A DNA stretch of 64,000 nt from Bacteroidetes bacterium GWF2_33_38 (GCA_001769505.1 MEOF01000032.1:1-64000), one strand, 5' to 3'; numbered from the stretch's first letter, positions 52,807-62,413 are shown. The notes: generated from the sequence alone by a model not told the origin. Translations and numbers: made by a program.

Positions 52807-55337
52807 TTGCACGTTTTCATATTATCTCAATTCTTTTTTTGTGTTTTTTCACAATACAAGCCCAAGATTATTCAACTAAATCAATAGATTCACTAAAATT
52901 ATTACTTGAAAAATCAAAAAATAAAAATGAACAAATCAATTTAAATCACCAACTTTCTGAAATCTACAAGCAAACAAATATTGATTCTGCTTTTGTATAT
53001 CGAAAAAATTCTATAAAAATCAATGAGCAAATATTAAAAAACCAAGCCAACAATCAAGAATTATTATTATTAAAGGCAAAAAACATAAATGCATTGGCTG
53101 TGTTATATTTCAAAAAAGGAGAATATAAAGAATGTCTTAAATATCTACTAAATGCAAACAATATTCTTCAGAGTTTAACAAAAAAAAACGGGACAGATAA
53201 ATACTACAACAGTCTTGTAAAGTTATATGCCGACTTAACTGCCGTTTATGTCAATACTAACGAATATAAACAAGCTCAGTATTATAATATGCAGACCTAC
53301 TTACTTGATAGTATTAACAACAATAAATTCGGAATGTCTGAATATTATTTAAACCTTGGAATAATTGAATACAAGCAAGGAAATTATCAGAAATCAAAAG
53401 ATTTATTTTTGAAAACGTTAAATTATAAAAAACAATACAAAATTGAAGATGGTCTCGACAGAGTATATACAAATGCAGGAAATGCATGTATGTCAATGGG
53501 AGATTATTCTTCATCCTTAGATTTTTACTTCAAAACGCTAAAAATTGACGAAAAAAACAATCTGCCATATGAAATTGCAGGTGATTATAATAGCATTGGA
53601 AACGTTTATTATTACCTTAATGAATTCGATAAATCAATTGAATATTATAAAAAACACAGCGAAATTTGCGTAAAAATAGGAAATACTGATGGATTGGCTA
53701 CATCGTACGGAAATATTGCAAATATTTTAGCCGAATCAGGAAAACTCTCCGAATCGTTAATCTATTATCAAAATGCAATCAATATTTTGAAAAATACAGA
53801 AAACGAAAAACACCTATCCTCTGTTTACAACAATATCGGACAATCTTATAACGAACTTAAAGAATATGGCAAGGCTTTCGAATATTTCAATTTATCTCTT
53901 TCGATAAAAGAAAAATTAAACGATAAACAAGGTATTGCAATTTTATGTGGAAATATTGCCGATATGTATATTCAGAAAAAAGACTATATACTTGCCATAT
54001 CATATGCACAAAAAAGTGTCAAAACAGCTAAAGAAATAGGTTCAATATACGACGAAAATTATTCATATGGTTTACTAACTACGATTTTCGAGCATCTTGG
54101 AAATTATCAAAAATCACTCGAATACTATAAACTTTATAAGGAAACTAATGACTCAATATACAATAGCGAGAAATCTGAACTTATTACCACTATTGAAGCT
54201 CAGTTCGAAAACGACAAAAAACAAAAAGAAATTGAACTTCTAAATAAAGATAAAAAATTAAAAGAGTTTGAATTAGGTGAAAAACAAAAAAAGATTAAAC
54301 AACAACGTATTTTTTCAATCTTCGTTATTTCGGGTTTTATATTAATATCTTTTTTTATGATTCTTTTATATCGACAGTATAAAGCCAAACAAAAAGCAAA
54401 TTTCGAACTAAATTTAAAAAACAAAGAAATTGAACAAAAAAATATTGAAATTACTACACAACGAAACGAAATTAGAAAACACCGAGATCTAGTTCTTGCA
54501 CAAAAAAACGAAATTGAAGGCAGTATTACGTACGCAAAACGAATACAAGAAGCAGTTTTACCAATTAGCGAAATGTCAAGATCAATTTTACCCGAACATT
54601 TTATATTATTTAAACCCAAAGATATTGTATCGGGCGATTTTTATTGGTTCGCCGAAATAAATAATAAAATAGTAATTGCCGTCGCCGATTGTACTGGACA
54701 TGGAGTGCCTGGTGCATTTATGAGCATGCTTGGTATAAGTTTTTTAAATGAAATTGTTCGGAAACAAGAAGTTACAAAAGCCAACCAAATTCTAAACGAA
54801 CTCCGTATAGAAATAATTAATGCATTACAACAAAAAGGCATTTCGGGCGAGCAGAAAGATGGAATGGACATGAGCTTAGTGGTAATTGACAATTCACAAT
54901 TTATAATTAATAATTATTATCACGCCCAATTCGCTGGAGCAAACAATCCTCTTTACATAGTGAAAAGTGAAAAATTAAAAGTAAAAAACGAAGAAAATAC
55001 TAAACTTGATGAACTTTCAACTTTTAACTTTCAACTTGACGAAGTCAAAGGGGATAAAATGCCTATTGCTATTCATTTACGAATGAACGATTTCACAAAC
55101 CATGAATTTGAATTGCAAAAAGGCGATTGCCTATATATGCTAAGTGATGGATACGCCGACCAATTTGGTGGAAAAAATCTTAAAAAATTCCTTTCTCGAA
55201 ACCTAAAGCAATTATTAATTAATAATTCTCAATTACCCATGCATGAGCAGCATAAAGTGCTCGATAAAACTTTGTCAGATTGGATTGGAGATGGAGAGCA
55301 AATTGATGATATTACAATTTTAGGGATTAGAATATAA
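52803..55337 (+). CDS. array gene 9: TPR sensor - SpoIIE phosphatase
   Basis: An 844-aa protein. Signal peptide (..FFTIQAQD); TPRs ~60-440 (GDYNSIGNVYYYLNEFDKSIEYYKKH and others); transmembrane helix ~503-525; coiled coil; SpoIIE domain from HFILFKPKDIVSGDFYW (~598) with all motifs. Repeat-derived segments IDNSQFIINNY and the type A loop are present. Start ATG overlaps the gene 8 stop by 4 nt, implying coupled translation. Confidence 0.9.
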   Translation: MIARFHIISILFLCFFTIQAQDYSTKSIDSLKLLLEKSKNKNEQINLNHQLSEIYKQTNIDSAFVYRKNSIKINEQILKNQANNQELLLLKAKNINALAVLYFKKGEYKECLKYLLNANNILQSLTKKNGTDKYYNSLVKLYADLTAVYVNTNEYKQAQYYNMQTYLLDSINNNKFGMSEYYLNLGIIEYKQGNYQKSKDLFLKTLNYKKQYKIEDGLDRVYTNAGNACMSMGDYSSSLDFYFKTLKIDEKNNLPYEIAGDYNSIGNVYYYLNEFDKSIEYYKKHSEICVKIGNTDGLATSYGNIANILAESGKLSESLIYYQNAINILKNTENEKHLSSVYNNIGQSYNELKEYGKAFEYFNLSLSIKEKLNDKQGIAILCGNIADMYIQKKDYILAISYAQKSVKTAKEIGSIYDENYSYGLLTTIFEHLGNYQKSLEYYKLYKETNDSIYNSEKSELITTIEAQFENDKKQKEIELLNKDKKLKEFELGEKQKKIKQQRIFSIFVISGFILISFFMILLYRQYKAKQKANFELNLKNKEIEQKNIEITTQRNEIRKHRDLVLAQKNEIEGSITYAKRIQEAVLPISEMSRSILPEHFILFKPKDIVSGDFYWFAEINNKIVIAVADCTGHGVPGAFMSMLGISFLNEIVRKQEVTKANQILNELRIEIINALQQKGISGEQKDGMDMSLVVIDNSQFIINNYYHAQFAGANNPLYIVKSEKLKVKNEENTKLDELSTFNFQLDEVKGDKMPIAIHLRMNDFTNHEFELQKGDCLYMLSDGYADQFGGKNLKKFLSRNLKQLLINNSQLPMHEQHKVLDKTLSDWIGDGEQIDDITILGIRI
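54959..55042 (+). repeat. in-frame inverted repeat in the phosphatase loop (type A)
   Basis: Same element as in array genes 2, 7 and 8 (KLKVKNEENTKLDELSTFNF). Confidence 0.7.
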
Positions 55338-55347
55338 AATAAATACC

Positions 55348-57762
55348 ATGAAAATATTAAGGATAATTATTATTGTACCTTTCTTTTTTATTATTCTGCT
55401 CACAGTTAATGGACAAGATAGAAAAAAAATCGATTCTTTATGGTGCGAATTTCAGAAAGCAAAACACGATACTACGTGCATCCAATTATTTATCGATATT
55501 GGCGTTGAATACGATGCCAAAATGCCTGATTCCGCTTTGTTTTACTACATAAAAGCAATGAATTTAACGGACAAAGTTATAAGCTCATTCCCTGATAATA
55601 AAAACAAGCAAAAAAGTAAAGATGAAAAAAAGTTAGATTTTGGAAAAATTAGACTTTCTGCTTTTAAAGCCATCTCCCTTCGAAATGTAGGAAGTGCATA
55701 CACTAACTTAGGTAATTATAATTTAGCAAATGATTTTTTTATAAAATCATTAAAAATATACCAAGAAATCAAGGATGAATATGGAATATCAAAATGTTAT
55801 TTAAACATTGGCACTATTCACTATCGTCAAGGAACTTACGACAAAGCAATTAGTTATTTTATTAGATCGTTACAAATTTATGAAAAATTAGGCTTTAAAA
55901 AAGGCATAGCCGACGGTTCAACTACTGTAGGACTTATTCATTATCAACAGCATAATTATGATAAAGCCTTAAAATATTTTGAAAATTCTTTGAAAATTTA
56001 TGAAGAATTAAATGAAAATAGAGGAATTTCAATCTGTTACATGAATATTGGCAACGTGTATAAAGATCAAGGCTATCATGAAAAAGCGATTGAATATTAT
56101 TCAAATTCTATAAAAATTGCTGAGAAAATAGGCGACAAACAAGGAATTTCAAGGTGCTACACAAATATGGGAATTGTTTTTTATAATCAAAAAAATTATG
56201 AAAAGGTTATTACTTATTTTCTAAAATCATTAAAAATTAAAGAAGAACTCGGTGATAAATATGGAATCGCAGTGGTGTGGGGAAATATAGCAGGATTACA
56301 CGTTACTATTGCCGATTCAGTGTCTTATACAAAAAATGATAAGAATGCACATTACAATGAAGCAATTAATTATGGACTTAAAGCCTTTTACGTTGCAAAA
56401 GAAATTAATTCAATTTCATTGCAAAATGAAATTGCTGTATTTCTTAAAAATGCATATAAATCACTTGGAAATTCATCTAAATCTTTGGAATACGCCGAAA
56501 TATTTATAGCAACACAAGATAGTTTATTCTCCGAAAGAAAAAACAAAGCATTAGCTGAAGTAGAAGTTAAATATGAAGCCGAAAAGAAACAGCTACTGAT
56601 TGACAATCTTAATAAAGAAAATGCTCTCAAAAAGGCAGAACTTATTCAAAGCGAAGAAAAACGTAGCAAACAACTTATACTCATATATTCTTTTGTAGTC
56701 GGATTCATTATCATTCTTGTTTTTTCCAGCATCATTTTTCGTTTATTCATGCAAAAGAAAAAAGCAAATACTGTACTTGCTTTACAAAAAAATCAAATCG
56801 AAATTCAAAATTCAAAATTAAATCAAGCTAACGAAGAAATCACTGCACAACGAGACTTAGTCACAGAACAAAAGGAACATATAGAAAAAATTCACAAAGA
56901 TGTAACCGACAGTATTAATTATGCAAAAAGAATCCAAGAGGCTATTTTACCTATTACCAAAGAAACAAGGTCTATTTTAGGTGAACACTTTATTTTATTT
57001 AAACCTAAAGATATTGTCTCTGGTGATTTTTATTGGTTATATAAAAGAGATAGTATTTTATATGTAGCTGTGGCAGATTGTACAGGGCATGGTGTACCCG
57101 GAGCCTTTATGAGTATGCTAGGAATTAGTTTTTTAAATAAAATCGTTCAAGAAAATAAAAAAATACAAGCCAACCAAATCCTTGATAAATCACGTAGCGA
57201 AATAATACTTGCTCTTAAACAAGGTGGTTTAGGTGGAGAACAAAAAGATGGAATGGACATAGCAATATGTATAATAGATACAAAAAATAATATTATCCAA
57301 TTTTCAGGAGCAAATAACCCAATTTACATCATAAAGTCCAAAGGTGGAAATATTTTAAAAGAATTTTCCGTTAAATCAACCTCATGCTGTTATAAAGAAA
57401 ATACGAATGAACTCATTGACAATTCCAAATCAAGTATTTTAAACCCCGTAAATTCTATATTTTATGAAATAAATGCAGATAAGGAACCAGTCGGAATTAG
57501 CCCTCAAATGAAGCCTTTTACCAATCATGAATTTCAACTTCATTCTGGAGATTGCCTTTATTTAAGAACCGATGGCTTTCAAGACCAATTTGGTGGACCT
57601 AAAGGAAAAAAATTCCTTTCTAAAAATCTAAAGCAATTACTAATTACAAATTGCCGATTGCCAATGCCAGAACAGAAAATTATGTTTGAAACTACACTTA
57701 CAAATTGGATTGGAGATGGTGAACAAATTGACGATATAACCTTATTGGGAATAAAAATATAA
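55348..57762 (+). CDS. array gene 10: TPR sensor - SpoIIE phosphatase
   Basis: An 804-aa protein. Signal peptide (..LLTVNGQD); TPRs ~95-390 (CYMNIGNVYKDQGYHEKAIEYYSNS); transmembrane helix ~442-466; coiled coil (EEITAQRDLVTEQKEHIEKI); SpoIIE domain from HFILFKPKDIVSGDFYW (~546). Motifs are kept, with RTDGFQDQFGG in place of SDGY. The loop between IIKS and the next strand is long but not repeat-derived (GGNILKEFSVKSTSCCYKEN), and DKMPIAIY is DKEPVGIS. It ends the array, 10 nt after gene 9. Confidence 0.9.
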   Translation: MKILRIIIIVPFFFIILLTVNGQDRKKIDSLWCEFQKAKHDTTCIQLFIDIGVEYDAKMPDSALFYYIKAMNLTDKVISSFPDNKNKQKSKDEKKLDFGKIRLSAFKAISLRNVGSAYTNLGNYNLANDFFIKSLKIYQEIKDEYGISKCYLNIGTIHYRQGTYDKAISYFIRSLQIYEKLGFKKGIADGSTTVGLIHYQQHNYDKALKYFENSLKIYEELNENRGISICYMNIGNVYKDQGYHEKAIEYYSNSIKIAEKIGDKQGISRCYTNMGIVFYNQKNYEKVITYFLKSLKIKEELGDKYGIAVVWGNIAGLHVTIADSVSYTKNDKNAHYNEAINYGLKAFYVAKEINSISLQNEIAVFLKNAYKSLGNSSKSLEYAEIFIATQDSLFSERKNKALAEVEVKYEAEKKQLLIDNLNKENALKKAELIQSEEKRSKQLILIYSFVVGFIIILVFSSIIFRLFMQKKKANTVLALQKNQIEIQNSKLNQANEEITAQRDLVTEQKEHIEKIHKDVTDSINYAKRIQEAILPITKETRSILGEHFILFKPKDIVSGDFYWLYKRDSILYVAVADCTGHGVPGAFMSMLGISFLNKIVQENKKIQANQILDKSRSEIILALKQGGLGGEQKDGMDIAICIIDTKNNIIQFSGANNPIYIIKSKGGNILKEFSVKSTSCCYKENTNELIDNSKSSILNPVNSIFYEINADKEPVGISPQMKPFTNHEFQLHSGDCLYLRTDGFQDQFGGPKGKKFLSKNLKQLLITNCRLPMPEQKIMFETTLTNWIGDGEQIDDITLLGIKI

Positions 57763-57870
57763 ATCCGTTCATCAATTTGTTAATAAAAACACATTTGCCA
57801 AAATTTTTAATCTTTGTCGAAAATTATTTTATTATTACCTTAGCTGATTACAAAATTTAATATTTAAAAT

Positions 57871-59679
57871 ATGAAACATCTTTTTTACTTTTTTACATTC
57901 ATTTTTGCTTTTTATAATATTTCTTCAGCTCAAGACACCTTAAGTTTTAACGATTTTGAAGACGAAACATTAGGAACATGGTCTGAGATTAGTGTTATTG
58001 GCGACCAAAATTGGTACGTATCGTCGTTTAATGCTAATAAATTTGCATATATTAACGGGTACTCATCAGGTAACGTTGCTAATGAAGATTGGTTAATTTC
58101 TCCTCAAATTAATTTTACCGATAACGCTCCAGTCTCTTTTAGCTTTAAAAGTGCAACAACATATACCGGAGACAATATTCAGGTATTAGTATCTACAAAT
58201 TACGATGGATTTAGCAATCCAAATACCGCAACATGGACAAACTTATCAGCATCATTGTCAACAGGAAGCTATGTTTGGGTGGAATCGGGAAATATTAATT
58301 TATCATCATATACCGGAAACGGATACGTAGCTATTAAATATACCTCGTCAACAAGTGCAGCCAGAGTTTGGGAAGTTGATGATTTATTTATCTCTGGTTC
58401 ACAAGGAACTGTTGAGCCTCCTGTAAATTCAGGCAGCGACACGGTTACTGTTATGCATTATAATCTACTGGCTTATACTTCAAGTACCTACATTACTTGC
58501 AATCAAACAAATAACAACATCACAACTAAAGATGGATATTTAAAAACTATTTTACAATATGTTAAACCTGACATTTTTGAGGTTAACGAAATTAGCGATA
58601 ATTCATCTGATCACGACAGACTTAAAACAAACTGTCTGAATGTTGACGGAATAACATACTACAAACGTGCCGTTATGACCAATAATACGACATCTTGGAT
58701 TGTAAATGAATTATACTACAATTCTGAAAAGTTTGAGTTAGTTATGCAAGATGTAATTTTAAACGATTTAAGGGATATCAATGTTTACAAATTAAAATAC
58801 ACAACAAACGATGTTGATGGAAATCCGATATATCTATACTGTATTTCAGCACACTTAAAAGCTGGAGAAACCGAAACCGTTGCAAGAGCCGAAATGACAA
58901 GCAGTATTATGACTTATCTTGACAACCTTGGTGCTGCTGGCAATTATATAATTATGGGCGATTTTAATCTTTACACAAGCACCGAAACTGCTTATCAAAA
59001 CATGATTAGCCATACCAATTCAGATACAAAAATGAACGACCCAGTAAACAAGCCTGGCGACTGGGATAATAATTCAAGTTTTGCATATTATCACACTCAA
59101 TCAACTCGTTACGACTTCGACGGAGACACCGAATGTTTTACTGAAGAGTGTGGAAGTGGTTGTGGTTCTGATGGTAGATTTGATTTTATTTTAGCTTCAA
59201 ATAGCATTATGAATGGAGATATGAAAGTTTCATATATTTCAAATTCATACAAAACTATTGGACAAGACGGTTTACATTTTAATGAAGCCATTACAGATAG
59301 CCCAACAAACACATCTGTTCCTTCTAATTTAATCACCGCACTTTACAATGGTTCTGACCATTATCCAGTAACATTAAAATTATTTATTGAAGCTGATACA
59401 TCTTCATCAATTGCAGATAAAGTTAATACTAACACAACAAATATTTTTGCTATGCCAAATCCTGCATCATCATCTGTAAATTTTGTATTGTCTGATGTAG
59501 CAAAAGACTCCAAAATAAGTATTTACAATACTCAAGGACAAGTAATTGATATTCTTAATGTTCAGAACGGACAATCAAGCATAAACTTCAATATTTCAAA
59601 TTACGAAAATGGAATCTATTTCTATTCTTTAGAAAACGAGTCCGCAAAAATTACAAAACGATTTATAGTTGTAAAATAG
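57871..59679 (+). CDS. secreted endonuclease/exonuclease/phosphatase-family protein with T9SS tail
   Basis: A 602-aa exported protein (signal ..NISSAQD). Residues ~25-185 form a choice-of-anchor J/cleaved-adhesin-like jelly roll (NEDWLISPQINF, VWEVDDLFISG). Residues ~192-505 form an EEP (DNase I-like) hydrolase: VMHYNLLAYTS, DIFEVNEIS, SAHLKAGE, GDFN with D364 and N366, and the final D496-H497 in SDHYPV. A T9SS type A tail follows (AMPNPASSSVNF). Extracellular nuclease or phosphodiesterase activity is likely; the substrate is not visible. It starts 108 nt after the array with its own terminator and is likely a separate unit. Confidence 0.88.
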   Translation: MKHLFYFFTFIFAFYNISSAQDTLSFNDFEDETLGTWSEISVIGDQNWYVSSFNANKFAYINGYSSGNVANEDWLISPQINFTDNAPVSFSFKSATTYTGDNIQVLVSTNYDGFSNPNTATWTNLSASLSTGSYVWVESGNINLSSYTGNGYVAIKYTSSTSAARVWEVDDLFISGSQGTVEPPVNSGSDTVTVMHYNLLAYTSSTYITCNQTNNNITTKDGYLKTILQYVKPDIFEVNEISDNSSDHDRLKTNCLNVDGITYYKRAVMTNNTTSWIVNELYYNSEKFELVMQDVILNDLRDINVYKLKYTTNDVDGNPIYLYCISAHLKAGETETVARAEMTSSIMTYLDNLGAAGNYIIMGDFNLYTSTETAYQNMISHTNSDTKMNDPVNKPGDWDNNSSFAYYHTQSTRYDFDGDTECFTEECGSGCGSDGRFDFILASNSIMNGDMKVSYISNSYKTIGQDGLHFNEAITDSPTNTSVPSNLITALYNGSDHYPVTLKLFIEADTSSSIADKVNTNTTNIFAMPNPASSSVNFVLSDVAKDSKISIYNTQGQVIDILNVQNGQSSINFNISNYENGIYFYSLENESAKITKRFIVVK

Positions 59680-59699
59680 CAAAATACTTTCAGATGCAA

Positions 59700-59738
59700 A
59701 GCGACCGATGCTTAAAATATCGGTCGCTTTTTTTATTT
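59700..59738 (+). terminator. intrinsic terminator
   Basis: 9-bp perfect stem GCGACCGAT / ATCGGTCGC with a 9-nt loop and a T-rich tail, 21 nt after the EEP gene. Confidence 0.85.
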
Positions 59739-59890
59739 ATCTTTTATTCTCTCAACTTCAAAATGTCAGGCAAAATTTTAATTCTTAAAACTAAAACTGT
59801 CACACGTTTGTATTCAAATATGTTTTATAAAAGATTGATGATTAAAACAAAACCATATATTTATAACTGAAAAGATAAACAAAAATATAT

Positions 59891-60412
59891 ATGCGAATTA
59901 AACGAATATTTTCGACTCAACACGTTGAAAAAGAGCAAAATACAATCGACATTTCTCTTCTCGATAAATTAATCGAAAAATACAAAGGAAAAAAAGGAAA
60001 TCTAATTCCTTTGCTTCAAGGAGCCCAAGCCATTTACGGATATCTTCCAAACGAAGTTTTTGAACATTTTTCGAAACAATTAGGTTTGAAATTGAGCGAT
60101 ATGTATGGAGTTGCAACTTTTTATTCTCAATTTAGACTAAAAAAAGCAGGAAAACACATCGTAAAAGTTTGTCACGGAACAGCTTGCCACGTTCAAAATG
60201 CTGATGCAATCACAGATGCAATTAAAGAAACGCTGAATGTTTCGGATGGCGAAACCACTCCCGATGGAATGTTCACTCTGGAATCGGTAGCATGTTTGGG
60301 TTGTTGCTCTTTAGCTCCTGTAATGATGATTGGCGATAACACTTTCGGAAAACTCAAATCAACTGATGCAGTGAAAGTTATACGTGAAATCAAGTTGCAA
60401 GAAGCAAATTAA
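59891..60412 (+). CDS. NuoE-like [2Fe-2S] subunit
   Basis: A 173-aa thioredoxin-fold ferredoxin of the NuoE/HydC type. Cluster ligands are C94 and C99 (CHGTAC) and C135 and C139 (CLGCC). N-terminal helices contain the typical NLIPLLQGAQAIYGYLP. With the next gene it forms a diaphorase module that takes up or delivers electrons from NAD(P)H. It is not part of a full complex I operon. First gene of the unit, 24 nt before the NuoF-like gene. Confidence 0.92.
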   Translation: MRIKRIFSTQHVEKEQNTIDISLLDKLIEKYKGKKGNLIPLLQGAQAIYGYLPNEVFEHFSKQLGLKLSDMYGVATFYSQFRLKKAGKHIVKVCHGTACHVQNADAITDAIKETLNVSDGETTPDGMFTLESVACLGCCSLAPVMMIGDNTFGKLKSTDAVKVIREIKLQEAN

Positions 60413-60436
60413 TTTTAATTCTTTAAAATCTAAAAA

Positions 60437-62215
60437 ATGTCAAAAACAAAAGTTATTGTTGGTCTTGGAAGTTGTGGAATTGCAGCTGGAGCTAACAAAG
60501 TTTATGATAAATTATCAGCATTAAAAATATCAGAAAATCTAGATTTCGAACTTGGAAAAACAAGTTGTGTTGGAATGTGTTTTCGCGAACCTTTGGTTGA
60601 AATTATCGACGAAACTGGTTCGTATTTGTATGGCGAAATTGACGAGAAAAAAGTAGATGAAATTATTGAAAAACATATAAAACTATTTTCTCCAATTAAA
60701 GAATATGTTGTTAAAACCGATTTGTTCGAAACCAAAGACGATAATTTTTTCAAAGGACAAGTAAAAATCGCTTTGCGAAATTGCGGTTTTATAAATCCTG
60801 AATTTATTTCAGAATACGAAGCAAGAGATGGTTACAAATCGTTGAAAAAAATAATTTCAGACAAAATTTCTGATCAAGATGTTATCAAAACTGTTCTCGA
60901 TTCTGGCTTGCGAGGTCGTGGAGGCGGTGGATTTCCAACTGGTTTGAAATGGCGATTTGCAAACAACAATAAATCCGACGAAAAATATATAATTTGCAAT
61001 GCCGACGAAGGTGATCCTGGTGCATTTATGGATCGTTCATTGTTAGAAGGCGACCCACATTCGGTAATCGAAGGAATGATAATTGGAGCTTACGCGATGG
61101 GTTCAAACGGTGGTGTAATCTATTGTAGAGCCGAATATCCATTGGCAATAAAACGATTAAATATTGCGTTGGAACAAGCTCGAAATGCTGGATATTTAGG
61201 AAAAAACATTTTAGGTTTAGAAGGTTTCAATCTCGATATTTATGTAAAAGAAGGAGCCGGAGCATTTGTTTGTGGCGAAGAAACTGCATTAATTGCATCG
61301 GTTGAAGGCGAAAGAGGAATGCCTCGAAAACGTCCACCATTTCCTGCCGAAGCTGGTTTGTGGCGTAAACCAACCAACATAAATAATGTTGAAACTTTGG
61401 CAAATATTCCTTGGATAATTTTGCACGGAGCCGACGCTTATGCAAAATATGGAACCGAAAAAAGTAAAGGAACAAAAGTTTTTGCTTTAACAGGAAAAAT
61501 TCAAAATGGAGGTTTGGTTGAAGTTCCAATGGGAATTTCTATTAAAGATATTATTTTCAAATTGGGTGGTGGAATTCAAAATGGAAAAAAATTCAAAGCA
61601 GTTCAACTTGGCGGACCATCGGGCGGTTGCATTCCTGAACATTTATCTGACACTTTAGTTGATTACGATAGCGTAAATGCAACAGGTGCAATTATGGGTT
61701 CGGGCGGTATGGTTGTTATGGACGAAACCACTTGTATGGTTGATATGGCTCGATTTTTCTTGAATTTTACGCAAGAAGAAAGTTGTGGAAAATGTACTTT
61801 TTGCCGAATTGGAACCAAACGAATGTTAGAAATTTTAACTCGCATCACGCAAGGTGAGGGAAAACAAGGCGATATTGAATTGTTAGAAGAATTAGCTTAT
61901 CAAATTAAAGATAGTTCGTTGTGCGGATTAGGACAAACTGCTCCAAATCCTGTTTTAACAACTTTAAAATATTTCCGTCACGAGTACGAAGCACACATAA
62001 ACGACAAAAAATGTCCTGCAAAGAGCTGTAAACAACTTTTAACTTACGAAGTTGACAAAGTAAATTGCACTGGATGTACGGTTTGTGCTAAAAATTGTCC
62101 GGTTAACGCAATTGACGGAGCAAGAAAAGAAATGCACTTTATTAGACAAGATGCTTGTATTAAATGTGGCGTTTGTTATAGTAAGTGTAAATTTAACGCA
62201 ATTAAAATAAGTTAA
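60437..62215 (+). CDS. NuoF-like FMN/Fe-S subunit
   Basis: A 592-aa flavoprotein with a fused N-terminal thioredoxin-like domain (C13, C44, C48) and the 51-kDa NuoF core. NAD(H)-binding GLRGRGGGGFPTGLKW, FMN region EGAGAFVCGEETAL, and [4Fe-4S] ESCGKCTFCRIG are seen. The C-terminal extension holds two [4Fe-4S] motifs (CTGCTVCAKNCP and CIKCGVCYSKC). This layout is that of HydB/HndC/StnB-type subunits of bifurcating enzymes, not of respiratory NuoF. Its stop codon lies inside the start of an AT-rich repeat block (agttaaaagtttataaagtt). Confidence 0.92.
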   Translation: MSKTKVIVGLGSCGIAAGANKVYDKLSALKISENLDFELGKTSCVGMCFREPLVEIIDETGSYLYGEIDEKKVDEIIEKHIKLFSPIKEYVVKTDLFETKDDNFFKGQVKIALRNCGFINPEFISEYEARDGYKSLKKIISDKISDQDVIKTVLDSGLRGRGGGGFPTGLKWRFANNNKSDEKYIICNADEGDPGAFMDRSLLEGDPHSVIEGMIIGAYAMGSNGGVIYCRAEYPLAIKRLNIALEQARNAGYLGKNILGLEGFNLDIYVKEGAGAFVCGEETALIASVEGERGMPRKRPPFPAEAGLWRKPTNINNVETLANIPWIILHGADAYAKYGTEKSKGTKVFALTGKIQNGGLVEVPMGISIKDIIFKLGGGIQNGKKFKAVQLGGPSGGCIPEHLSDTLVDYDSVNATGAIMGSGGMVVMDETTCMVDMARFFLNFTQEESCGKCTFCRIGTKRMLEILTRITQGEGKQGDIELLEELAYQIKDSSLCGLGQTAPNPVLTTLKYFRHEYEAHINDKKCPAKSCKQLLTYEVDKVNCTGCTVCAKNCPVNAIDGARKEMHFIRQDACIKCGVCYSKCKFNAIKIS

Positions 62216-62250
62216 AAGTTTATAAAGTTATAAAGTTGAAAAGGCAAAAG
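62212..62250. repeat. intergenic copy of the SpoIIE-loop repeat word
   Basis: 'agttaaaagtttataaagttataaagttgaa'-type sequence shares its words with the loop insertions at 46561 and 37096. Confidence 0.55.
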
Positions 62251-62270
62251 AAAAACAATCAAAAATAGTA

Positions 62271-62397
62271 CGTCATTGCGAACGGAATGAAATGGAGTGT
62301 GGCAATCTCACAAATTGAAAATATTGAAGTCTAAATTTTCGTCTTCAATAAAAGCAAAAAAATTACTACATTTCTCTCACAATGACGAACAAATTGA
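62271..62397. repeat. 'cgtcattgcgaa' repeat, copy 1 (left of the GIY-YIG gene)
   Basis: Starts CGTCATTGCGAACGGAATG, runs to GTGGCAATCTCA (62310), and ends with AATGACGAACAAATTGAAAA. The left arm is intact; the right arm is eroded. An internal small hairpin, ATTGAAG/CTTCAAT, is visible. Confidence 0.75.
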
Positions 62398-62413
62398 AAA
62401 AGTTACAAACGTT

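Noticed and set aside
52128-54892. Recurring minus-strand ORFs opposite the SpoIIE domains (SIPSFCSP..PGTPCPVQSATA)
   Set aside because: They repeat only because they are antisense shadows of the conserved GEQKDGMD and ADCTGHGVPG coding sequence.
33900-57000. Regular repeats such as QQKEEI.AQRDEIEAQRD suggesting a CRISPR or minisatellite
   Set aside because: They are coiled-coil heptads of the linker in each phosphatase gene; spacing and spacers do not fit a CRISPR array.
31412-57762. Sporulation locus
   Set aside because: SpoIIE domains are widespread in non-sporulating bacteria; no other sporulation gene is present and the organism is Bacteroidota-like.
59891-62215. Start of a respiratory complex I (nuo) operon
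   Set aside because: The next metabolic gene is GltD-like, not nuoG, and the NuoF-like protein has the extra ferredoxin domains of bifurcating enzymes.
62297-62413. N-terminal extension of the GIY-YIG ORF
   Set aside because: These codons lie in the flanking repeat; the domain starts at MEKGGYVYI and the ATG at 62414 is sufficient.
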